DNA from: Ideonella sp. A 288
GTDB lineage: Bacteria > Pseudomonadota > Gammaproteobacteria > Burkholderiales > Burkholderiaceae_C
DNA length: 64,000 nt
NCBI RefSeq assembly: GCF_002198735.1
Contig: NZ_MWLO01000121.1
Coordinates: 39,488-103,487, forward strand
Direction: 5' to 3'
Program-made: the position numbers and the translations under genes
Notes under the pieces: generated by a model
What the model was told of the DNA's origin: nothing
The model's input: only the letters and a program-made list of their open reading frames with translations
Databases searched by the model: none
Shown here: one piece after another, positions 26,701 to 36,246 of the stretch
Position numbering within the stretch: position 1 is the first letter of the stretch
How the letters are laid out: each line of letters starts with the position of its first letter

Positions 26701-26975
26701 TTCAGCAGTTCATGCATCCGCTCCTCGCCCAGCCGTTCGGCCAGGACCGTCGAATCGGCGATGTCGCAGAACAGCACGCTGACGCGCTTGCGTTCGCCTT
26801 CGAGCGCGCTGCGCGACGTGAGGATGCGCTGCACCAGGTGCGGCGGCGTGTAGCTCAGCGGCGACTCGAAGCGGTCGGCCGACTCGCCCGGCGCCGCGAC
26901 CGGCGCACCGCAGGCGGCGCAGAAGCGGTGGCCCGGCCCGATGGACGATCTGCAGGCGGCACAGGCCAGGTTCAT
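23790..26975 (-). CDS. Zinc ribbon / class III nucleotide cyclase / AAA ATPase / TPR-like protein
   Basis: A 1061-residue soluble multidomain protein. A zinc ribbon (Cys5-x2-Cys8 ... Cys19-x2-Cys22) opens it. The class III cyclase domain (~64-200) keeps both metal Asp residues (FCDIADST Asp71; FLGDGFMALFG Asp115) and Arg196, but the usual Asn of the VNLAAR motif is His192 (GDTTHVAARL). An AAA/STAND ATPase follows (FVGREDEL; Walker A SEPGMGKT ~293-300; Walker B VLLIEDLHWAD ~418-427). The C-terminal ~450 residues are helical repeats of TPR type. This architecture is widespread but rarely characterised; a signalling role via cAMP or cGMP is inference. Confidence 0.88.
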   Translation of the reverse strand: MNLACAACRSSIGPGHRFCAACGAPVAAPGESADRFESPLSYTPPHLVQRILTSRSALEGERKRVSVLFCDIADSTVLAERLGEERMHELLNRYFEIALDEVHRYEGSVNQFLGDGFMALFGAPLALEHHERHAILAGLGVRQRLASEFTDAAQAAGMPFRVRIGINTGTVVVGKIGDNLRMDYTAVGDTTHVAARLQSMAVPGEMLIAKATQERAGPWIDTVGLGPLPIKGKSLPLEVHRVVGLRSAAAATQALSGRRLSRFVGREDELAMLLDSLDQAASGQGRAIGIVSEPGMGKTRLLWEFRQRIEPRGVAFLEGQCLSHGRSMPYLPILDILRAACRIADIDVPEVQRDKVHAALRAVGMDADADTPHLLHVMGLPQEPSTRATMTPEGQQARTFETLRQLLVMASRRQPLVLLIEDLHWADRSSQAFIASMVASLADAAVLFIATYRPGSPPAWAQAPFARQFELQPLPPSLGLEIARGVLVSLSGTEALPAAAAGIVERAEGNPLFLEELARAAGERPEAADGVPDTLLGVLAARLDRLPDAAKHLLQIASVIGREFSSTLLARLWDEATPIDVELDRLTRLEFIHCRTPADAATFAFKHGLSREVAYASLLASRRRACHGQVGLALEQVHADRLDEATEMLAHQFGHSAFDDKAVDYAVRAAGRAQRRWANPEALAFFELAQQRLAGMPASADHRARTIDVVLGQAEVRFALGQHAAQLEALRQIGPQIASTDDPARRAAWHYWMGFLTSFTGGPAATSIDHCGQASAIASEAALEDLQASSDACLAQVHLIAGDLQPALDIGERALEVFERQGNRWWACRTLSQLIPAANALGLWSRGLTYCDRAMAHGIAMDDLRLKASALIRLASTQIQRGDWQAGLQCCEQAQALAPVQYDAAALRAVRGYGLIKAGRPDEGRAELEAALTWYDRAHLRFTQTLFSTWLAEGWMRSRAVDQALPLLQGLHATCAEFGYRFLLGVTHRMLAECLQSIDGDAATAHLRQAVILFEAIDARNELAKTWLVATSFPNGLVEPGRNASLRADARAELQRLGTLD

Positions 26976-27112
26976 GGGGTCGCGTGTCCTCCCGAGTCAA
27001 CGAAGCGGCGCTCCCGGTTGACTGCTGACGCCCCGACGATCCGCGAAAACCCCCAGCAGCGTCAAGCTGCATCTGCAGCTGGCCGCATCGACCGGCTCGG
27101 GCGAAGGCCCGG

Positions 27113-28801
<1,689 letters not shown>

Positions 28802-28979
28802 GGTGCGGGCCTTTCGGGCGGCCGGGGGATCGGCCGTGCGCAAGGGTAGCCGCGACGGCGCGGCCAGCCCATCGGGCTTTCCTGCCCTCGGGTTGGTGTG
28901 GGGTGCCCACCCCAATCCCTGCGGCCACAGGCGCGGCCTGGCCGGGTCGGCCCGCGCGGGTGGCAGGCCGTCGACGCTG

Positions 28980-29798
28980 TCAGCGCCCGTGCGACGCGGC
29001 CTCGGCCAGCTGTTCTTCAAGCTTGCGGGCGGCGCGCAGCACCAGCGTGGTGTCCAGCGCCGCCTGCGGCGCGACCTCGGCCACGACGTCGTCGAGCGAA
29101 TCGGAGTCCGACAGCATCGCCTGCACGATGACCGACAAGGCCAGCACCGCGCGGCGGGCGGGTGGGCCCACCAGCTGCAGCGTGGCCTGCGCGTCGACAT
29201 GGTGGCGCACGCTGGCCACCGCCGCCGGCCCCAGCCCCCAGCTTTCGCACAGCGCCGCGCCCAGCTTGTCGTGGCTGACGCCGAAGCCGGTGGCCTCGAT
29301 CTGGCACAGCTCGGCGTCGCTGTCGGACGCACGCAGCATGGCCGGGTAGTGCTCGGGCGCGTGGCGGTAGAGCACGGCCTTGCCGCACTCCTCGAACAAG
29401 CCGGCCGAGTGGGCGGCCCAGGCGTCCACGCCCAGCGTCTGGCCCAGCCGCCCCATCAGGAAGCCGCGCTGGCCGGCACGGTCCCAGATGGGCTCCAGGT
29501 CCGCCGCCGGCGGGAAGGCGGCGCGCAGGCCCATCTCGAAGGTGATGCCAGCCACCTCGCGCGTGCCCAGGTAGGTGACGGCCTGGTGCACGCTCTGCAC
29601 CCGGCCGGACAGACCGTACAGCGACGAGTTCACCGCCTTCATCACCGCCGAGGCCAGCGCCATGTCGGACTCGATCAGCTCGCCCACCGCGTCGAGGTTC
29701 ACCTCGTCGTCGGCCAGCAGCAGCGACAGACGCACCAGGGCATCCGGCTTGGCCGGGATGTCGATGTCGAGGGAGCGGAGTTCGGGATCGACGGGCAT
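28980..29798 (-). CDS. HDOD-domain signalling protein
   Basis: A 272-residue protein consisting mostly of one HDOD domain (residues ~15-215: LLADDEVNLDAVGELIESDM, VMKAVNSSLYGLSGRVQSVH, AVTYLGTREVAGI, GLFEECGKAVLYRHAPEHYP). HDOD domains resemble HD phosphohydrolases but lack catalytic metal ligands. They act in bacterial regulation through protein contacts, often with c-di-GMP networks. No other domain is attached, so the partner is unknown. Confidence 0.87.
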   Translation of the reverse strand: MPVDPELRSLDIDIPAKPDALVRLSLLLADDEVNLDAVGELIESDMALASAVMKAVNSSLYGLSGRVQSVHQAVTYLGTREVAGITFEMGLRAAFPPAADLEPIWDRAGQRGFLMGRLGQTLGVDAWAAHSAGLFEECGKAVLYRHAPEHYPAMLRASDSDAELCQIEATGFGVSHDKLGAALCESWGLGPAAVASVRHHVDAQATLQLVGPPARRAVLALSVIVQAMLSDSDSLDDVVAEVAPQAALDTTLVLRAARKLEEQLAEAASHGR

Positions 29799-29888
29799 GG
29801 CGGCAGATTAGCCGGACGGGCCCGGGCCGGTGCCGCGAACAGCGCCGACATCGGCGGGCTGTTCCGGCCGCCACGCGTCGACACCCTC

Positions 29889-30650
29889 TCAGCGAAGGTA
29901 GCCGTCGTAGCCGGTCTTCAGGATCAGCGCGCTGACCACCACGACGAACATGCCGCGCACGAAACCCGAGCCGTGTCGCAGCGCCAGGCGGGTGCCGATC
30001 AGGCTGCCGGCCACGTTGGCCACCGCCAGCATCAGGCCGATCTCCCACCACACCTGGCCGGCGATCGAGAAGCGCACCAGTGCAGCACTGTTGGTGGCGG
30101 TGTTCAGCAGCTTGGCCGCCGCCGACGCGTGCAGGAAGTCGTAGCCCAGCACGCGCACGAACAGGAAGACCAAGAAGCTGCCGGTGCCGGGCCCGAAGAA
30201 GCCGTCGTAGACGCCGATGACCAGCCCGATCGCCGCCGCCGCCATCGCCTGGCGGCCGCCGCGCCAGCGCGGCGCGTGCTGGGACCCGAGGTCCTTACGC
30301 GTCAGCGTGTAGGCCAGCAGGCCGACCAGCACCAGCGGCAACGCGCGGCGCAGGTCGGTGGCGTCCACCCGCGACACCAGGCCGGCGCCCACCCAGGAGC
30401 CGGCCCCGGCCATCGCCACCGCCGGCAGCAGGGACCGCACGCTCAGCTGGATGCGCTTGAAGTACTGGGCGCACGACCAGGCGGTGCCCCAGACGGCGGC
30501 GGCCTTGTTGGTGCCGAACAGCGTGGCCGGTGCGGCACCCGGATAGGCACTGAACAGCGCCGGCACCAGCACCAGGCCACCGCCGCCCACCACCGCATCG
30601 ACGAAACCGGCCAGGGCCGAGGCCGCCAGCACGGCGATCAGTTCGAGCAT
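29889..30650 (-). CDS. TSUP-family permease (TauE/SafE-like)
   Basis: A 253-residue inner-membrane protein with about eight helices in two similar halves. The family repeats are visible: GFVDAVVGGGGLVLVPALF in the first half and GVYDGFFGPGTGSFLVFLFV in the second. TSUP members export sulfite or organosulfur anions. The ATG at 30650 fits the family; a frame extension upstream crosses a terminator and was rejected. The substrate is unknown and no sulfur metabolism gene is adjacent. Confidence 0.9.
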   Translation of the reverse strand: MLELIAVLAASALAGFVDAVVGGGGLVLVPALFSAYPGAAPATLFGTNKAAAVWGTAWSCAQYFKRIQLSVRSLLPAVAMAGAGSWVGAGLVSRVDATDLRRALPLVLVGLLAYTLTRKDLGSQHAPRWRGGRQAMAAAAIGLVIGVYDGFFGPGTGSFLVFLFVRVLGYDFLHASAAAKLLNTATNSAALVRFSIAGQVWWEIGLMLAVANVAGSLIGTRLALRHGSGFVRGMFVVVVSALILKTGYDGYLR

Positions 30651-30691
30651 GGGCGGGAAGGGTGGCGCTGCGTCATCGGGGATCGGGAAAG

Positions 30692-30722
30692 AAAAAAGCG
30701 CCGGACCTGGTGGGTCCGGCGC
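30692..30722 (-). terminator. Rho-independent terminator (minus strand)
   Basis: GCGCCGGACC (30698-30707) pairs with GGTCCGGCGC (30713-30722), loop of five bases. On the minus strand the stem is followed by six T (30692-30697 read as A on the plus strand). It should end transcripts coming from the GMC oxidoreductase gene before the TSUP gene. Confidence 0.85.
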
Positions 30723-30897
30723 CTGGCCGATTTGCCGTCGTTTCCTGCGCCAAGCGAGTGGCACTGTGGGGCACGCTGGGCATCGACTGCCTGGTGCCGC
30801 GTTGTCGTCTCCTCAGTCCCCCGGACGCTTTCGGATGTGACCAAAGCCACACCAATCGCGTCGAGTGCGCGGAATGTAGGCACCGGCGCCCGCGCCG

Positions 30898-32565
30898 TCA
30901 GCCCGGGTTAACCCGGAATTCGGCACCCCCGCCACGCCTCGACCCGGAGATCCATTGGGCGGCGCGCTCGGCGATCATCAGGGTCGGCGAATTGGTGTTG
31001 CCGCTGGTGATGGTGGGCATGATGCTGGCATCGGCGATGCGCAGGCCGGCCACGCCGCGCAGCCGCAACTCAGGGTCGACCACCGCCAGCGGATCGTCGG
31101 CACGGCCCATGCGGCAGGTGCCCACCGGGTGGAAGATGGTCGTGCCGATGTCGCCGGCCAGGCGCGCCAGGTCGTCGTCGCTCTGGAACTGCACACCCGG
31201 CTTCACCTCGCGCGGCCGGTACTTTGCCAGCGCGGCTTGCGCGGCGATGCGTCGCGTCAGCCGCAAGGAATCGGCGGCCACACGCCGGTCGTCATCGGTG
31301 GACAGGTAGTTGGCCATGATGGCCGGCGCGTCCTCGGGCCGCGGCGAGCGGATGCGCACATGGCCGCGCGAGCCCGGGTTGAGATTGCACACGCTGGCGG
31401 TGAAGGCGTTGAAGCGGTGCAGCGGCTCGCCGAAGGCGTCGAGCGACAGCGGCTGCACGTGGTATTCGACGTTGGCCCAGCGGTGCTCGGCCGACGAGCG
31501 CGTGAAGCAGCCCAGCTGCGACGGCGACATGCTCATCGGCCCGCTGCGCCTCAGCAGGTACTCCAGGCCGATGGCGGCCTTACCCCACAGCGAGTTGGCC
31601 TGGGTGTTGAGCGTCTTCACGCCCTCGACCTCGAACACCGCGCGGATCTGCAGGTGGTCCTGCAGGTTCTCGCCGACGCCGGGCAGCTCGTGCTGCACGG
31701 CGATGCCGTGCTGCTGCAGCAGCGGTGCCGGGCCGATGCCCGACAACTGCAGGATCTGCGGCGTGCCGATGGCGCCCGCGGCCATCACCACCTCGGCGGT
31801 GGCCTCGACGCGCACCAACTGCCCCTGCCGGCGCAGTTCGACGCCGCCGACGCGGGGGCCGGCCGGGCCGCGCTCGACCAGCACGCGGGTCACCTGTGCG
31901 CCGGTCCACACGGTGAGGTTGGGGCGCCGCTCCACCGGGCGCAGGAAGGCCTTGGTGGCATTCCAGCGCACGCCGCGCCGCTGGTTGACCTCGAAGTAGC
32001 CGACGCCCTCGTTGTCGCCGCGGTTGAAGTCGTCGGTGGCCGGGATGCCGGCCTGCTGCGCGGCCGCCGCAAAGGCGTCGAGCACCTCCCACGACAGGCG
32101 CTGCCGCTCGACGCGCCATTCACCACCGGCGCCGTGCGCGGCGGCGTGCGCCGCGTCGGCGGTGCCGCGCCAGTGGTCCTCGTGCTGGCGGAAGAAGGGC
32201 AGGCAGTCGTCCCAGCGCCACCGTGCATCGCCGCAGGCCTCGGCCCAGCCGTCGTAATCGCGCCGCTGGCCGCGCATGTAGATCATGCCGTTGATGCTGG
32301 AGCAGCCACCCAGCACCTTGCCGCGCGGGTAGCGCAGCTTGCGGCCGTTCAGGCCCGGGTCGGGCTCGGTGAAGTACAGCCAGTCGGTGCGCGGGTTGCC
32401 GATGCAGTAGAGGTAGCCCACCGGGATGTGGACCCACACGTAGTCATCGCTGCCGCCCGCTTCGAGCAGCAGCACGCGGCAGGCCGGGTCGGCGCTCAGG
32501 CGGTTGGCGAGCAGGCAACCGGCCGTGCCGGCGCCGACGATGACGATGTCGAAGGTGGCGTCCAT
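30898..32565 (-). CDS. GMC-family FAD-dependent oxidoreductase (choline dehydrogenase-like)
   Basis: A 555-residue FAD oxidoreductase of the glucose-methanol-choline family. The ADP-binding motif is IVIVGAGTAGCLLANRLS; GMC signature sequences are GGCSSINGMIYMRG and GAIGTPQILQLSGIGP. The C-terminal catalytic region has FHPVGTCRMG (active-site His) and TSGNTNSPTLMIAERAA. It is close to choline and alcohol dehydrogenases; the substrate is not clear because no betaine genes are near. It starts 4 bases after the marC-like stop and probably shares its transcript. Confidence 0.9.
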   Translation of the reverse strand: MDATFDIVIVGAGTAGCLLANRLSADPACRVLLLEAGGSDDYVWVHIPVGYLYCIGNPRTDWLYFTEPDPGLNGRKLRYPRGKVLGGCSSINGMIYMRGQRRDYDGWAEACGDARWRWDDCLPFFRQHEDHWRGTADAAHAAAHGAGGEWRVERQRLSWEVLDAFAAAAQQAGIPATDDFNRGDNEGVGYFEVNQRRGVRWNATKAFLRPVERRPNLTVWTGAQVTRVLVERGPAGPRVGGVELRRQGQLVRVEATAEVVMAAGAIGTPQILQLSGIGPAPLLQQHGIAVQHELPGVGENLQDHLQIRAVFEVEGVKTLNTQANSLWGKAAIGLEYLLRRSGPMSMSPSQLGCFTRSSAEHRWANVEYHVQPLSLDAFGEPLHRFNAFTASVCNLNPGSRGHVRIRSPRPEDAPAIMANYLSTDDDRRVAADSLRLTRRIAAQAALAKYRPREVKPGVQFQSDDDLARLAGDIGTTIFHPVGTCRMGRADDPLAVVDPELRLRGVAGLRIADASIMPTITSGNTNSPTLMIAERAAQWISGSRRGGGAEFRVNPG

Positions 32566-32569
32566 GAAG

Positions 32570-33211
32570 TCACCGGTGTGCGCCGCCGGCCAGGGCCGGG
32601 AACAGCTTGGTCAATCCGTCGGCCAGCAGCTCGACGGCCATGGCCGCGAGGATCAGCCCCATCAGCCGCGTCATCACGTTGATGCCGGTGCGGCCCAGCA
32701 CCTTGGCGATGCGGCCGCTGGCGGCGAACGCGGCGTAGGTGGCCAGGCCGATGACCACGCCGTAACCCACCAGCACCGCGTGCTCCATGAAGGTGCGCGT
32801 GCGCTCGGCATAGATCACCATCGTGGAGATGGTGGCCGGGCCGGTGAGCAGCGGGATGGTCAAGGGCACCACCGCCACGCTGTCGCCGGCGTCGGCCTTG
32901 GCCTGGCCTTCGTCGACATCGTCCTTGCCGCTCTCGGCCGGCTTGGCATTGAGCATGTGCAGCGACGACATCAGCAGCAGCATGCCGCCGCCGGCCTGGA
33001 ACGACGCGATCGAGATGCCGAAGAAGGCAATGATCTGCGGGCCCGCGACCCCGCTGATGGCGATGACGCAGAACGCCGAGAACGAACTCACCCGCAAGGT
33101 GCGCAGCCGCTGCTCACGCGAGAGGCCCTGCGTGAAGGCCAGGAAGAACGGCACCGCACCCACCGGGTTGACGATGGCCAGCAAGGCGATCAAGGGCTTG
33201 AGCAGGTCCAT
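32570..33211 (-). CDS. MarC-family integral membrane protein
   Basis: A 213-residue membrane protein with six predicted helices (LLKPLIALLAIVNPVGAVPF, VSSFSAFCVIAISGVAGPQI, VPLTIPLLTGPATISTMVIY, VGYGVVIGLATYAAFAASG, TRLMGLILAAMAVELLADGL). These match the MarC family (UPF0056), whose function is not established. A GTG at 33229 would add six residues; neither start has a strong Shine-Dalgarno. A ~33-residue hydrophilic loop (KPAESGKDDVDEGQ ...) sits between helices 3 and 4. The GMC oxidoreductase gene follows immediately. Confidence 0.88.
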   Translation of the reverse strand: MDLLKPLIALLAIVNPVGAVPFFLAFTQGLSREQRLRTLRVSSFSAFCVIAISGVAGPQIIAFFGISIASFQAGGGMLLLMSSLHMLNAKPAESGKDDVDEGQAKADAGDSVAVVPLTIPLLTGPATISTMVIYAERTRTFMEHAVLVGYGVVIGLATYAAFAASGRIAKVLGRTGINVMTRLMGLILAAMAVELLADGLTKLFPALAGGAHR

Positions 33212-33229
33212 GGGGGGCGTGTCGATCAC

Positions 33230-33476
33230 GCGGCGGAGCGAGGCGACACAGGGCTCCGGCGGGCCTTGTGTTGTTCCCGTGTCACAACATCATCATACGT
33301 GCGGGTTAGTCCTTGCCGCTGCACAGTGGCCCCATTCGCAAATTTCCGCCCATAATGCCAAGGAGGGGTGCCATGGTCCCCCGGCCCGTGTCTGGAGACG
33401 GTGCCTTTAGCTTGAGTGGTTCACGCTGGGTAGAAGCTCCACATGGTTTTCTTTTCATAGCAAGGAGCTTCCCCTC
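33230..33476. promoter_or_regulatory. Divergent promoter region, marC-like / RRM gene, long 5' leader
   Basis: This 247-base region separates divergent genes. CATAAT at 33351-33356 is a possible -10 for the RRM gene but no good -35 is found at the right distance. If it is used, the RRM mRNA has a leader of over 100 bases, ending in a strong Shine-Dalgarno (AAGGAG, 33462-33467). Long leaders are common for cold-responsive RNA-binding proteins. Confidence 0.35.
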
Positions 33477-33839
33477 ATGGGAAACAAGCTTTACGTCGGC
33501 AACCTCGCCTACTCGGTGCGGGATGAATCCCTTCAGGCCGCGTTCTCTCAATTCGGCGCCGTCACCTCTGCCAAGGTGATGATGGACCGCGAAACCGGTC
33601 GTTCCAAGGGTTTCGGCTTTGTCGAGATGTCGTCGTCGGCCGAGGCCCAAGCGGCCATGAATGGCATGAACGGTCAGCCCCTCGAAGGGCGCGCGATCGT
33701 CGTCAACGAAGCTCGCCCGCGTGAAGAGCGCCCGGGCGGCTTCGGCGGCGGCGGCGGTGGTCGCAGCCCCTACGGCACCGGTCGCGGTCCCCGCGGCGGT
33801 GGCGGCGGCGGCTACGGCGGCGGCAGCCAAGGCTACTGA
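33477..33839 (+). CDS. Glycine-rich RRM RNA-binding protein
   Basis: A 120-residue protein with one RNA-recognition motif at residues ~3-80: RNP2 is LYVGNL and RNP1 is KGFGFVEM. The tail (~86-120) is a Gly/Arg/Tyr-rich low-complexity segment (FGGGGGGRSPYGTGRGPRGG). Such proteins are cold-inducible RNA chaperones in cyanobacteria and proteobacteria. A strong Shine-Dalgarno precedes the ATG and a terminator-like hairpin lies about 100 bases downstream, so it is probably transcribed alone. Confidence 0.93.
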   Translation: MGNKLYVGNLAYSVRDESLQAAFSQFGAVTSAKVMMDRETGRSKGFGFVEMSSSAEAQAAMNGMNGQPLEGRAIVVNEARPREERPGGFGGGGGGRSPYGTGRGPRGGGGGGYGGGSQGY

Positions 33840-33943
33840 TCGAATGGCATGACCGGCGCACGCGCCGGTCAGGGTGCCGGACCGACGGGCAGGCGGGCTG
33901 CAGCGATTGCCACGCCCTGCTCGAATTCTGGCCAGACCCATGC

Positions 33944-33967
33944 AAGGGCGCCCTCGGGCGCCCTTTG
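33944..33967. terminator. Terminator between the convergent RRM and SDR genes
   Basis: AAGGGCGCC (33944-33952) pairs with GGCGCCCTT (33957-33965) around a CTCG tetraloop, followed by T-containing TTTGTCAT. It can serve the plus-strand RRM gene and, less well, the opposite strand. A second hairpin without a T-tract, GACCGGCG/CGCCGGTC, is at 33851-33870. Confidence 0.6.
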
Positions 33968-34043
33968 TCATGGTGCGCCGGGCCGCGCTGCCGGGCGGCG
34001 CGTCAGCGCCTGCCGCCGCGAAGGCCCGCGGCGGGTCCACCGG

Positions 34044-34823
34044 TCATTCGCTGCGGCGTCGCTTGCGGGCGCGGCCGGCCAGCAGCCGATCGAACAAGGG
34101 ATTGGGCAATGCGCGCAGCAGCTTGGCCACCACGCCCATCTGCCATGGGATCACCCGATAACTGGTGCCGGCCTCGACGGTGCGGAAGGCCCGGTCCGCG
34201 AAGTCGTCGGCCGACATCAGGAAGGGCATGCCGTAGCGGTTGCCACGGGTCAGCGGCGTATCGATGTAGCCGGGCGAGATGGTCACCACCGCCACGCCAT
34301 GCGGACGGCATTCGCCGCGCAGGCTTTCGCAGTAGCTGATGACCGCGGCCTTGCTGGCGCAGTAGGCGCCGTGCCCCGGCAGGCCGCGGATGCCGGCCAC
34401 GCTGGCGATGCCCACGAGCCGGCCACTGCGGCGCTGGCACATCGGGGCGACGAAGGGCTGGAAGGTGGCCGCCAGGCCGATGTTGTTGGTCTCGTAGGTG
34501 GCGCGGATGACCTCGAGGTCGGCCGCGTCGGCGGTGTCCACGCCCACGCTGATGCCGGCATTGGCGATGACCGCGTCCGGCACACCCAGCCGCTGCAGAC
34601 AGTCGCGACCGGCGGCGGTGATGGCCTCGGTGTCGCGCACGTCCGCCGAGAACACCACCACACGTTCGGCGTCCAGCCCCTGCTCGCGCGCCCACTGCTC
34701 GATCTCGTGGCCTCGCCGCGCCACCAGTGCCAGCCGCCAGCCGGCACGGTGGTAGCGCAGCGCCAGGGCCTGGCCGATGCCGCTGGAGGCCCCGGTGATG
34801 AAGGCGAGAGGGGCCTGGTTCAT
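34044..34823 (-). CDS. Short-chain dehydrogenase/reductase
   Basis: A 259-residue classical SDR. The nucleotide-binding motif is TGASSGIG, the NAG motif is IANAGIS, the catalytic Ser lies in GIASVAG and the catalytic YxxxK is Y-C-A-S-K. The basic C-terminus (RARKRRRSE) is unusual for soluble SDRs. The start codon overlaps the lptC stop (ATGA at 34820-34823), so it is co-translated with the LPS genes. Substrate unknown; a role in envelope lipid metabolism is only suggested by context. Confidence 0.9.
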   Translation of the reverse strand: MNQAPLAFITGASSGIGQALALRYHRAGWRLALVARRGHEIEQWAREQGLDAERVVVFSADVRDTEAITAAGRDCLQRLGVPDAVIANAGISVGVDTADAADLEVIRATYETNNIGLAATFQPFVAPMCQRRSGRLVGIASVAGIRGLPGHGAYCASKAAVISYCESLRGECRPHGVAVVTISPGYIDTPLTRGNRYGMPFLMSADDFADRAFRTVEAGTSYRVIPWQMGVVAKLLRALPNPLFDRLLAGRARKRRRSE

Positions 34824-35623
34824 GGCGCAGCCTTCGAGGCGGGTGTTGCCGCGGGTGTGGGGGTTGCGGGAGCAGCCGGCGCCGGGTCGACACCGGCAGC
34901 GGCCGATGCCGATGTCGGCGGTCGCGCCGCCGTCGGCGGCAGTCGGCTGCGCACCGGGCCCTCCAGGCGCAGTTCACGCGCCAGGTGGTCGTAGTCGAGC
35001 CCACCCGCCCGCGTGACACCGCCGCCGCGGCGCACCTCCACCGGCTGGTGCGAGCGCAGGCGCTCGAAGCGCAAGAAGGCATGCAGGAACTCGCCGTCGA
35101 TCTCGAGGGCGTCGCCGCCACCGAGATCGGCCACCACCCGGGCGCCGCCGATCAGCTGCACCTCGCTGACATCGCCGTTGGCCAGCGCCCGACGTGCGCT
35201 GGCGCGGGTGGTGCGGCCGTCCGGGGCGACGGCCTCGATGCGCACACCGTCGATTTCGAGCCGATCGGTGTCGGGGTAGTGGCGCAGTTCGTCGCCCTGG
35301 AGCCGCATCGCGAAGCGGCCATCGGGCGCGAAGCGAACGACGTTGAAGCCCTTCATGGTGTAGTCGGGGTCGTGGCGCACCGCCCGGGCCGCGGCGGGCG
35401 CGTCGAGCATGGGCGTGTGCTTGACCAGCCACCAGGTGCCGCTGGCCAGCAGCGCCATCAGCAGCAGCGGCAGGTAGGTCGACACCGCATCGCGCACCCG
35501 CAGACCCAGGGGCACCCGCACCGGGGCGGAGTCTCCGCCATGCACGACCGGGCCCAGCGTGACGGGCACCTCGGGCAGGTCGGGCAGGTGCAGTTCGGGC
35601 GGTGGCGAGGCGCTGGCGGTCAT
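34820..35623 (-). CDS. lptC: LPS export system protein LptC
   Basis: A 267-residue bitopic inner-membrane protein of the LPS transport bridge. One helix is near residues 49-66 (YLPLLLMALLASGTWWLVKH). The periplasmic beta-jellyroll follows (MKGFNVVRFAPDGRFAMRLQ, LRHYPDTDRLEIDGVRIEAV, ASARRALANGDVSEVQLIGG). Compared with the usual ~190 residues it has an extended N-terminus and a ~40-residue Ala/Pro-rich tail. It is third in kdsD-kdsC-lptC. The expected following genes lptA and lptB are not here; an SDR gene takes their place. Confidence 0.88.
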   Translation of the reverse strand: MTASASPPPELHLPDLPEVPVTLGPVVHGGDSAPVRVPLGLRVRDAVSTYLPLLLMALLASGTWWLVKHTPMLDAPAAARAVRHDPDYTMKGFNVVRFAPDGRFAMRLQGDELRHYPDTDRLEIDGVRIEAVAPDGRTTRASARRALANGDVSEVQLIGGARVVADLGGGDALEIDGEFLHAFLRFERLRSHQPVEVRRGGGVTRAGGLDYDHLARELRLEGPVRSRLPPTAARPPTSASAAAGVDPAPAAPATPTPAATPASKAAP

Positions 35624-35652
35624 GCGTCGCGGCTGAGGCGTGCCATCGGGCG

Positions 35653-36246
35653 TCAGTGCGCATCGAGCGTGCGGCCCGACTGCAGGCCGTCGGCGGCCAG
35701 CAGATCGGCATAACGACCGCAGGCCATCAACAGCAAGTCGCAGAACTCGCGCGCGGCGCCGGCGCCGCCCGGTGCGGCCGTGACGTGGTCGGCCACGGCG
35801 CGCACCTCGGCGTGGGCATTGGGCGGTGCGCAGGCGAAGCCGGCGCGGGTGAGCAGCGGCAGGTCGGGCCAGTCGTCGCCGATGGCGGCCACGTCGGCCC
35901 AGTCGACGCCCGCAGCGGCCAGCACCTGCTCGGCCAGCGCGAGCTTGTCGGCGACGCCGAAGTGGGCCTGCCGGTCCAGGCCCAGGTCGGCCACGCGGCG
36001 CCGCACGGCAGCGGAATCGCGCCCCGTGATGATCACCGGTTCGATGCCGGCGCGCGCCAGCAGCTTCAGGCCATGCCCGTCGAGCGCGTGGAAGGCCTTG
36101 AACACCTCGCCCTGCTCGCCGATGAACAGCCGCCCGTCGGTGAGCACGCCGTCGACGTCGAACAGCGCCAGCTTCATGCCCAGGCCGCGACCCTGTGCGC
36201 GCAGCAACAGTTCGGGCGGAAAGCTCAGCGCCGGGGTGTCGGGCAC
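35653..36246 (-). CDS. kdsC: 3-deoxy-D-manno-octulosonate 8-phosphate phosphatase
   Basis: A 197-residue HAD phosphatase releasing Kdo from Kdo-8-phosphate. The nucleophile motif is FDVDGVLTDG, motif II is VIITGRDSAAVRRR and motif IV is IGDDWPDLPLL. The GTG start at 36246 directly follows the kdsD stop (TGAGTG) and keeps the conserved N-terminal PELLLRAQ; an internal ATG at 36177 would remove it. Confidence 0.92.
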   Translation of the reverse strand: MPDTPALSFPPELLLRAQGRGLGMKLALFDVDGVLTDGRLFIGEQGEVFKAFHALDGHGLKLLARAGIEPVIITGRDSAAVRRRVADLGLDRQAHFGVADKLALAEQVLAAAGVDWADVAAIGDDWPDLPLLTRAGFACAPPNAHAEVRAVADHVTAAPGGAGAAREFCDLLLMACGRYADLLAADGLQSGRTLDAH

